Shown here piece after piece: positions 40,201 to 52,200 of a DNA stretch of 62,000 nt (position 1 is its first letter; each line of letters begins with the position of its first letter). Origin of the DNA: Phoronis australis (lineage: Eukaryota > Phoronida > Phoronidae). The stretch lies in contig NMRA01000662.1 of NCBI GenBank assembly GCA_002633005.1, positions 9,375-71,374 of the forward strand, written 5' to 3'. The notes beneath the pieces are model-generated. The model was not told the origin of the DNA. It worked only from the letters and a program-made list of their open reading frames with translations, and did not search any database. The translations under genes were made by a program, and so were the position numbers.

Positions 40201-43200
40201 TTTCATTTTTTTTGGCTGTATTTATTACAGCTCATCAAAATTGCATCCATAAACTCAACACACATCTTGGTTAGCTTCATTGCCTTAAATAATACAAAAG
40301 CGCAGTCTTGTACAAACACTGTATGTTATCTCTGTAATTCAAAAATTTGAAATGATACTGCAAACATACACTAAATATTATGTTGGAATTATGTAAGTCT
40401 TCAGCAGTAGATATAATGAATGAAACTGCTAGTACCAGGAATTTGTGAGAAGAAACCCAAGGGTGTATATTTGGCAGGTGTACTTTTGCCTTTCTGGTAT
40501 AAGTTTAGGTGTACTTTTGGAAAACAGATGGGGTTATACACCAGCCACATGGAAGCAGAATAAGGAATATACTGCATAGTTTAGACAGGTTATTTGGCAT
40601 CGTTACTTAAAAATATATTGTAGAAGATGGCTGTGTTGCTATTGCATACGTTTATTTATTTATTGTAATATTTAAAATGAGGGTGGCCTCTTCAGTGACA
40701 GCACTACTTTCCAAGAGGGCTTTCGACAATAAAATATAAAACAGTAATATAATACAATAAAGTAGTAAAACAATAATAAAATACATGAAACAAAGATACA
40801 ATTAAAACAGGTTGAGAATTTAGAACACAAATAAACGATGAAGGGTGATGAAAATTTGACTAAGAGAGTTGTAAGAATTATTAGACTTTATGCATGCCAT
40901 ATGTTACAACCCTGGTTGGGACAGAGATCTTTTCAGACTTAACTATAGGTCATGTGATGTGACCACCATGTGGCGTGTATGAAGAACAAAAAAAATATTT
41001 AAAGCTACCTTTTGTCTTTATTTGATACTCAGTGACACTATTCATTTTGAGAAATCCTAAAACCTATTGAAATATTTCATTCTGTCTCCGACTTGTAGGT
41101 CCTTGGGCCTGTATTTGGATGGCCTATTTGTGGAAAATCGTGTTTCGCTATGAAATCAACAACATTAAGCTCTAAAGAGAACCTGTTGGACATTGTTGGT
41201 TTCAGAAACACGCTTGTGAAAACGCAAAAAAAACATGTGACCAGCACAACACATCTCTCAAGCTGAGTAAGACACGTGACCAGCACAACACATCTCTCAT
41301 GCTGAGTAAGACAACACAGTTCACCTTCTGTGCGAATCCGATAAACAATAACAAACGCAAGAAATAAACAAACTGTTACCTATAAGTACAACCTATGATA
41401 AGATGGCTACCAGAACATATAGTAACCAAATGGCTTCATATCGCTACTCTCATGTCTAACTTAATGTTGTGAGAGTTGTGGGCTAAGTATACAATTTACT
41501 CACTTCGCACCCGTTCTCCTTAAGTGGAAATAAAGTGGAACGATTATATTAAGTGATTTAACTACACTTAATTCAGCCACGCAACTGCCTTTCATACCAC
41601 AATAAATTTAGAGATGACATCGTTCATCATGGATCTAATTTGTGAAATGTGACTTAAGTATTAAAGTCAGACATTTTGTTTTGGGCTCCCACTTCCGTTA
41701 CTCACTCAATACTGAATACTGAATACTTACTGAATACTTACTGAATACTTCCTGAATACTTACTGAATACTTAATGAATACAATACCGAATACTGAATAC
41801 TTACTGAATACTTACTGAATACCGAATACTTAATGAATACAATTTTATAGTGAATACAGTACTGAATACTTACTAAATACAATTTTTGCCATGAAATTGA
41901 TAGCACATCACAGCTCAGCAATAACTGATACAAAATTATACTTACAATGTTGGTTATATTATCAGAGACATTTTGTTTTATTGAGTAGTGTGCCCGACAG
42001 AATTTCTGACTAAAGACCTAAGTCACTTTTCAAGGAACAGAAATCTGGCCAAGACATCAGTTTATGCACTGAGGCTGTTCTTTTCAAGGGGTAAGCAGGA
42101 GGAAACCTGATCAACGACATGATTAGCACACTATAAATGACTGAATTGTCTATTGTAGAGAGATATATCACAGCCTTCTATTGCTTTTGAAGTAAGCTAA
42201 AAGACAGCCCGTCCACATTAGACAATTCAGTCAATCACCTACATTTGAAGGTATTACTTTTCATTTTGAATAGAATGAAGACCTGTTATACACGCCAATA
42301 AAAACTTGTATTATGACCTAGTTTTACTCAATTTGCAAATCATTTTTTACTTCACAACACAGCACTCCCATGGTAACTCATGTTTGGTGTGTGGAGCTAG
42401 TGTCATACCTTCGATCCTGGCGTACTCTGAGATTCTTGTGTAGTTGACAAGTGCTGCATTCTCCAGACATTTCTTAATCACATGACGCACCTCTTCTGGT
42501 GGAACTGGGGTGACGATGTCTTTCATCAGCACCTGCAGGAAAGGACAATGGTTCTGGGAGTTGATCAGTTTATCTTTTTCAAACAGTGTCGCTTTTCAGA
42601 GACTATGATTTTTAATTTCTTAAACACGGGCACAAACAGTAGGGATCTTACTCGAATCTCTCAAACGAGGCTAACAAATAGCAGTGAACACCAATCTCTC
42701 AAACATTGCCACTAATAGCAGTGAACACCAATCTCTCAAACATGGGCACAAATAGCAGTGAACACCAATCTCTCACAAACACAGGCACAAATAACAGTGA
42801 ACACCAATCTCTCAAACAGGGGCACAAATAGCATTGAACACCAATCTCTGAAACACGGGCACAAATAGCAGTGAACACCAATCTCTCAAACACGGCCACC
42901 AATAGCAGGTGAACACCAATCTCACAAGCACAGGCAGAAATAGCAGTGCACACCAATCTTTCAAACAGGGGCACAAATAGCAGTGAACTCACTCCAATCT
43001 CTCAAACACGGTAACAAATAGCAGTGAACACCAATCTCTCAAACACAGCCACCAATAGCAGTGAACACCAATCTTACAAGCACGGGCAGAAATAGCAGTG
43101 CACACCAATCTCTCAAACAGGGGCACAAATAGCAGTGAACTCACTCCAATCTCTCAAACACGGTAACAAATAGCAGTGAACACCAATCTCTCAGTTTGCC

Positions 43201-46200
43201 AGAGGCAAACCAATGTTTACACAGTACACCTCTTTTATTGTCTGCTTTCATCTGAAAAGCTCACGCAATCCAGCAACTATATAATTGTAAAAAGCACGCC
43301 TGACACTCACCAATACATAAAAATACTATTTGCAAACGACTTTCAACAAATGTCGTCAAGCAGATGTGTTTTGTATGAAATACTTTCACCAGAAATCTTC
43401 AAATGGAAAAAACCATTCACTTTCAGAGAAATTAGACTTAACTTTCACCTGTAGATTCCTTTGTGTGACTGTAAGCTAGACCAGCTTAACCACAATATTG
43501 GTTACCAACACAAAAGGCTTGCTGGACAAGTTTAATGGACAATGATTCTAGATTAGATCAAGATAGCAGAAATTTCTTGATTTTTACACTCCAGGAGAAT
43601 GGTACGTAATGCTATTGATGTAAAGATGAAACATAAAAATTACCCTTTCCAACAACGACAGTGTTGCCTTTAGAGCGCCCTCTGGCCGACCAAATGGAAA
43701 ACAATACCTGAAACACACACGGTCAACTATATCATTCACAAAACCATCGTATATGTTTTTGCAAATGATGTAAAAAACAGTTGTTAGACTTATCGAATGT
43801 ATGAAACAATAATTGAGAAAATGTTACCACTGAGGCAGTCAGCTCGACAGAAGTAGAGACAGGTTTTGAGGTCAAACACTAGAAAGAAGCACCAGTCAGT
43901 GCTGGGTCATTACCACACATGAGTACAAGAGTTTTCATACCTGAAGTGCGTAATCTGATGGATTAGTAAACTCCTTAGGTTTTCTTTAATATCATCAAAC
44001 ATTTCTTTCTCTATCGTAGTTACTGTTCCAATGCCGTCAGGCCTGTAAAGTTTAACAAGACAGTTGGCCATACCATCAGATCATAGATCGTAAATTATAC
44101 ACAACACATTCCCAACTCTAATACAAATTCCCACAGGAGGCGCCACTTACTTTGGGAACTAATCCCACCTTGCGGTTAGAGTATTTGAACAGGAACTTCT
44201 GCCATCTGGTTTATTGCCAATCAATGGGAAAGAAAATGTATGGGCACTGAAAAGTCTTTCAACATTGTGTTTTAGTGGACTTGTCGTTGTAATGTTGAGA
44301 ACAGTTCAGGACGTGACATCACAACACAAACCATAGCCAGAGGAAGTAAATACATAAAGTAAAACATGTTCACATTCCACAGGACAGTGCAACGCACCAC
44401 CACAAAACGACAAGTCATGCTACATCCTTGTTCAATATAATGTTACAAGCTCCAATCATACTTCAAGCTTCACCATAACACCTTCGTCAGATCCACCCCA
44501 ACATTAACACCCTAAATGACCTAGTTACAGTTTACAGTATAATGGGTGAATTCATGTACACTAGGTGGCGCTAATGAACAAATGACACTATTTCCAAACA
44601 GCTGAATAGACTGTGAACAGAGAACAGTTCATCAGCACACAGGATTTGTGGCATAAAGGTCGCACTTGATTACCTGAAAACACGCATATCTACGGGTAGT
44701 ACCCTTGTTAAACTTGCACCGCCTAGTACATTCAGAGTTTCCTATTAATCCCACAAACTAAAAGTAGTGAGTTTTAAGTGTATAAAAAACTTATGTGTTA
44801 CCATGGATCGTACCTGTTACCGTGGACGTGTGAGGCACAGAAGGCAAAGCCGTAGTGTATAAGTGTCGGGTCGATCATGATACCTTTCTCAGCCCTCTCC
44901 AATAGATCATTAAGGTAACACAAGTGACGATGGCAGCCGCGTACACCGTACCTAGCGCAGTACTCATCCAATACAAAAATCTGGCCAGGGCTGAACCATC
45001 CCTACAGACAACAAAGAATAGCATAGGCAGATGCAATTCGTGCTTTATATGAGATTATGATTAAGAGCAAACACAGTGAAAGGCTCGTTACCAAATGTAG
45101 GGGCTTGGAATACTAATGCACCTTATGTAAGGGCACTTATATCACTTGGTATACATTGCTGCATTTGACCAATGACTTACCAGACATGTATATGCATCGT
45201 TAAGTCTGTAGTCCAGTGTCAAGGTCTGTAACATTTTGAACAGTTCATGATGATCAAACTGACATGGATCAGCTTGTACGTACTCATCAAGACCATGTTT
45301 ACGGGCGCGGTCAGCATCTACGACAAGAACACAACATAAATTTACAGGCACGATCAGCATCTAAGACAAGAGCACAAGCTAAACTCAATAAAAACTAAAC
45401 CTTAATTAAGAACTGCCTGTATTGATTACAGGGCGTTTAAACTGAAATACTATAAAATTCACGGGTAGATGTTAAGTCAAATACAACAGAACATTGACGT
45501 TCAAAAGTGAAATTGATGTAAATTCTGGGGAGAGAGTCAAGTCAACTGCGGGCAATAACACAGATATACGGGGTATGAGCAAGTATTAAGGAAACTGTAC
45601 ATAATTCATTATCTTTACTAACTTAATAACCAAAGGTAAATGTCACGTTTCATAAAATGAAAGAAACAAATTATATATTAATCAGCAAACCATAGATAAT
45701 TCAATTATTTAGGCTTAAGCTTCCTAAACAAATGAGCACTGTCTGGTTAATACAACAGAGATAGAACTATGTCCATGCCAACAAATAGGGTCGTATTTAC
45801 TCAATTATACACTAGAAGATAAAAGTCTCTCTATCAGTTAATTTTGTTAAATACACAGTCAACTGGTTTTCACTATTTCCACCTTCACAGATAGCCTTTC
45901 ATAGGTTCCCACCTATGTCCGGTCAGCAGGCGACAATGTGATGTGTAAGTATTGTCCCTAGGACATCATGACGAACATGATGAAACACATTAACATTCCA
46001 AATGTCCATATATTTACAGGATCAAAGCACGGTGCATTGATCATCTTAGACCATCAAAGGTGAAACTAAAATACTCAACCTCCTGTCAGAAATAAATCAA
46101 AGTAGACACAGTACGAGTTAGTGTTTAACTTGCACTTTGATAGTCTAAGATGGCCCACTTATCATAATATGGGAACAATTCACAATGTTTATTTGTTTCT

Positions 46201-49200
46201 CTATATTCATCATGTCCTTGTGACCCTACAAGCACCATGTGCATCATTGTCTGTCGACAACAAAAGTGAAAACTTATGAAAGGGTAGCTGTCAAGCTGAA
46301 AATAGCAAAAACCAGTTATGTATTTAATAAAACTTATCAATTTTACACTGAAAATATAAAGTATCAATTACAAATCAATCTATTTTTCATTAATTCAAGA
46401 AACCAATATTCCCAATTCAATGTAATCATCAATAGAAATCAGTGGCACAGAGAGACAAAGACTTATTTTTTTAAATCATATAAAAATACACATTGTTATA
46501 TGACTGGGTGGCCAGCAAAGGCACCGGTTGCTAATAGCTGACCACCGATATTAACAATTAAGAAGAACAATATAGATAACAACAGAAAAAAGTACATGTA
46601 CAATGAAATACAATACATATACAATGAAATACAATACATATACAATGAAATACAATACATATACAATGAAATACAATACATATACAATGAAATACAATAC
46701 ATATACAATGAAATACAATACATATACAATGAAATACAATACACTGCATTACATTTAACATACTGCAGCAGACTTTGAGTCACATCACTCTCTCCATCAA
46801 CAATGAGACCTACCTCCTTGCAGTCTTGACAGTGTTGATGTCTGAGGCGTGGCCGACTTGCCTGAAGTGGGTACGACTGGCTGGGGCGGTGTGGGTTTGT
46901 GGGACTGACCAGTGGCACGATAGATGGCTTGGATCCACAAAGTCATGTCATTCTCATCATTACTACCAAAGATGACATTGTCGCCCTCCTTCACGGTGTT
47001 GAAGAAGAACCGGCAGCCTTCGTACTCAGCTGGGAAGACGAACAGACATCATTGTCCAATAATTAGACAAAAAATAGACCGCAGATTTGATCTCATGACC
47101 TTTTGCAGTGTCTGCAGAAATGAAGCATTATGTAGAGATCTTGGGTTTTCCATTCTCAACAAGAGCAACGCGGAGTGTTGAAATGCACAAATGCACTGCA
47201 AACGGTGTGCTTCTAGGGTGTTTATTTGTATCGTAAAAATGGCCACTAGATAGTGCAAAATATTTCGAATCCATCAACAAACCAGAAAATGTCACCATTT
47301 TTTAATAGAAAGCTAATTACTACATTTCATGAAAATCCATCAAGAAACTTTAGCAAAACGAAAAAAAATGAAATTGCCACTAGGGGAAAAAGGTTCATCG
47401 AGTCCATCTGAAAGTTGCCATCTTCTGTTGTCAATGTCATATACCATTAAATACACTCGCTAAATTTAATAAACATTCTGCAGAGGACTTGGGAGATACA
47501 GCCATGGGTGCAAAAACAAACAAAACTGCCATTAGGAGGCGCCAAAGTAGTCGAAGTCGTCGGAAAATCATCATCAACCATCCTCTTCAATCATCCTTAA
47601 AGTGACTCAGTTGCTGGAGGGACGGACGCCAAAAAAGACTGGAAAACGGTAAAAATGGCCACTAGGTGGTGCAAAATACCTCGAATCCATCCGAAAACAG
47701 GAGGATAGCATCATCTCATTAATAGATGAATATGTGCCAAATTTTATAGAAATCCATCAAGGGCCTTTGAAGATACAGAGGTAAACGTAAAAAATTGCCA
47801 CTAGGGGGCACACCTATTCTCCGATCTGTCTGAAAGTTGTCGTCGTCCGTTGTCAACTTCATATTAACACATTTGCTACATTTAATAACAATCATGTAGA
47901 GTGTTTAGGAGATACAGCCATTGGCGCAAACAAAAAAAAAAATCTGCCACTAGGAGGCACCACAGTAGTCGAAGTCGTCCGAAAATCATCGACAACCATC
48001 CTCTTCATAGTAACAACATACATGCCAATTGTCCTTAGAGTGGTTTGGTTGACAGAGGGCCGAACGCCAAAAAACGTACTCGAAAATAGTAAAAATGGCC
48101 ACTAGACGAAGCAAAATGCCTCGAATCCATCCAAAAACGAAAGGATAGTGCCAAATTTCATGAAAATCGGTTGAGGAACTTTACAGATACAGACGTAAAC
48201 GTAAAAAAACTAAAATTGCCACTATGGGGCATAGCGGTATTTGGGTTGGTCTGAAACTCGTCACCCTCTGTCGTCAACCCCATAGAAATACCTGCCAAAT
48301 TTCAATAAGATCCTGCAAGGGGTTTAGGAGATATAGCAGCGGACACCAGACACCACACACCTAGACAGAGATGACGGCAATATGCACCCATATGGGTGAA
48401 TAAAAACAAAGAAATCCATTTTAGTAAACAAAATTTTTTTCATTTTCAAAACTACCAAAATTAGTTTTACTATTTGAAATTGACGAAAACTGCATAAAAA
48501 CAATGTTGGAACTATCATTACTTTGTAGAAATAAGCCACAGCTCTATTTCACAGATAACTTGATGCACAACTTCTTTATTGTTCCTCAAAACCAGAAAAG
48601 AACAGCACCATCATCAAGAGAACATGTCTACTGCAAAACAACTGTCAATCGATTTGTGGCCAGAATATGTCTAACTTAATCACTAATTATTGGAAACTAA
48701 AAACAGAAAATAGTACAACTAAGGCATCTGCTAATGAGATATACAAAGTCCATGAATTCCCGTTTTCCTGGAAAATCAGGGTCTGTACTTTGAATACTGT
48801 CCAACATAATTTAATACAATCTGAAATTATAGGGAAAACAGTGATGTTTTGGAGTGTGCCAAAACATGTTTTGTGGACATCTGAAAATGAAGTATGCACT
48901 ACAAAACTTGCCAAGTAAGTTTAGGGAAATGATTAACTTTGACGTCATTTGCTGCATATTGCGTACATAAAGAATGTTTTTGAGCAAAGGTAAAGTAGAT
49001 ATCCAAAGAATTTGAACTGTTAAAAAATACAGTCAAAAAGGAAAAGAGTATTAATACACACATCCAGGATGGTCACAGTAGTCAACAGTGAATCCATTCA
49101 AGGGCATCATCTCAGTAGGATCAGGCTTCTTCTCACGGTAACTACACATGGCAAACATGTATTGTGACACCTGCAACAGCATAAAGGGAAACTAATTGTT

Positions 49201-52200
49201 AATACAAAATAACATAATGAATCCAGTGGGAAACCACCAAGTCATGTGACTAGCATTCACTTAGTAATAATCACCCCCCCGTGGCCTGTTCCATAACACA
49301 AGATATTGGTGAGTGGAAGCTAGTGAGAATGGAAGCTTGTGAGATCACGTGTAATAATGGAAATTTCTTACGAACATTTGTCTCAATGAGCAATCTCATA
49401 AAATTTGAAAGAAACCAGCCTTGTGGAATTCAGCCCGGATGCAAGACAGCACTTCATAGTGTTTCCTAATGAGACTATTGAGGTCACACAAGTAAATATT
49501 ATAGGTCTGCCAACTCTGCTGTTAAATAACTTCCAATTAAAGCAAGTGGTTATAGATTGTTCATTTATGATATACATACGTGTAAGTGAATATCTATTTG
49601 ATTAGCATGAAACTTTCATAGCTGTATAAGTTAGCACATCTTTCAGATTCAACACATTTTGTAATGAATGTGTAAAAATTATGAAAGTCAGGGGTTACAT
49701 CAGAGGAAGTACTGCTTGCATCATTGCATAACTGCTCGTTCTGGCTGTGAAATTATTCACAGGTTAACTTGAGAGGGCATGTGTGTCACCCTGGTATTTT
49801 CTGTGATAAACAGATTTATATATCTTCAGTCCAGCCTGACAACTCGAGCAGCCTCTGAGGTCACCGTTTTTGAGAAATTTGTGCAACATTCAAGGTTGTC
49901 ATTTTTTTTAAATCCCAGAGAATAATAATAAATATGCATTTAAAATTATATGCCTTAACTTAGAAGTTCAAAGTGCTGTTAGGCAATGATGTGATTGAAA
50001 GATACTATCTATTCAAGCATAGGGGCAAATTTACTTACAAAGTTGGGCCATTGTTTGGACACAACAGTGCGCCATTGTTTATGTAGAGATTCACTATAAA
50101 CAGACAGCTTCCTGTGGACTTAACAGTACTAGCCTTGTTCTGGGATAGGGATGTGAGACATAAATTTTGAGAATGGTGTGTGTGCGCACGTGTATGTGTG
50201 TGTGTGTGTGTGTGTNCGTGTGTGTGTGTGTGGGTGTGTGCGTGATTCTTGTCTTTCCCTGTTACTGTTACTGTGGTTATTTCAATATGCATGAAAATAA
50301 CTAAAATTTAAAGTCCCAAATTGACTGCATTCCTTGCTCACCTGAACAAGCATTTAAGTCCCAAATTGACTGTATTCCTTGCTAACCCGAACAAGCATTT
50401 AAGTCCCAAATTGACTGTATTCCTTGCTCACCTGAACAAGCACAAAGTACCGTTTCTTCCACTTCTTCCAAACTTTAATCCCCTGAGTGTAGAGATAGCC
50501 ACAGTACTTCATGTTCTGAGGTTTATCCATACGCACAGCCACCTTGATCTTCAAGTCATCGGGAAAGTTTTTGGTAGTTTGCAGTTTATATACCTCGGGC
50601 AGTTTGGAGCTGGTCGACGTGGGGTGAATTATCACCTGAAACCCATCACAATCATAATCACCCGTAACAAAACCATTTTACGCAGGAAGTTTATAGTGTC
50701 GTCACGGCTACAAGACGGTATCAGTGACAACACACACAAACTTCAAGTCAAATTGAACACTAATTGTACATTTCTAAAATTAGTTCTTTCACTGTCGAGC
50801 TAACATATTTGGTGACTACCTCACTTAATGCTAAATACGCTAATTGACACTATTTTGGTTCCCGCTGCAGACTTGTTTTCTAATGACAGGCAGTTGTGAC
50901 AGAATGCCAACGAAACAAATAGTACATCTGACACCAACATTCCATAACTTCTCTGGAGATGCCTAAACATTACACAGTTGTGTGTTTTTCCAGGCACTAA
51001 AGGTAATACTTCATAATAACTATGTTCTCCACTAATTGTCTTTACCAGGCACTAAAGGTAATACTTCATAATAACTATGTTCTCCACTAATTGTCTTTAC
51101 TCATCACAGTAACAAGTCTGACCTTCATCTGGACAAGTTTGACCTTCATCTGGACAAGTTTGACCTTCATCTGGACAAGTTTGGCTTATCTCGAGCGTGA
51201 TATGCAGTGCAAAGAACATAAACTTTAATGAGATTTGTTTTCTAAAAATCAAATAATAAAACTCTCGGCCCAGACTCAATGCACTGAATCCAAGGATTTG
51301 ACATCATATCACGCAGTTCTGAATCTGACATTAACTTACAAACCTATACATAATTTACGTCGAGTATGAATTTTCTGTTGCAGAGAACACTCTTAATATA
51401 CCTTGTGTCTAAAATCTTCACTACATGGTAACTTGCACTGCTGTAACATGGGGTGTTACCTTGTGTCTAATGTGTTCAATACATGGTAACATACACTACA
51501 GCAACATGATGTGTTACCTTGTAGTAACGTGTTTAATACATGGTAACATACACTGCAGTAACATGGGGTGTCACCTTGTTGCAATGTGTTCAATACATGG
51601 TAACATACACTACAGTAACATGGTGTGTTACCTTGTGTCTAATGTGTTCAATACATGGTAACATACACTACCGCAACATGATGTGTTACCTTGTGTCTAA
51701 TGTGTTCACTACATTGTAACATACACTGCAGTAACATGGGGTGTTACCTTGTGTCTAATGTGTTCAATACATGGTAACATACACTACAGCAACACGGTGT
51801 GTTACCTTGTGTCTAATGTGTTCACTACAGGGTAACATACCCTGCAGTAACATGGTGTGTTACTTTGTGTCTAATGAGTTCAATACATGGTAACATGCAC
51901 TGCAGTAACATAGGGTGTTACCTTGTGTCTAATGTGTTCAGTACATTGTAACATACACTGCAGTAACATGGTGTGTTACCTTGTGTCTAACGTGTTCAAT
52001 ACATGGTAATATACACTGCAGTAACATGGGGTGTTACCCTGTGTCTAATGTGTTCACTACATGGTAACGTACACTGCAGTAACATGGGGTGTTACCTTGT
52101 GTCTAATGTGTTCAATACATGGTAACATACATTGCAGTAACATGATGTGTTACCTTGCCTAGCTCTTTGTCCTCCAAGCTCAACATGCCAGAACTTTCTG

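Noticed and set aside
44797-44835. Donor duplication at exon 9 (GTTACC-TGGA twice, offset 19)
   Set aside because: Only about 10 matching bases; could be chance.
46496-46918. 140-codon minus ORF
   Set aside because: Made from the 21-bp minisatellite plus the antisense edge of CADPS exon 7 in a wrong frame.
50321-50803. 160-codon plus ORF
   Set aside because: Shadow of the 45-bp triplication and of the antisense of CADPS exon 5.
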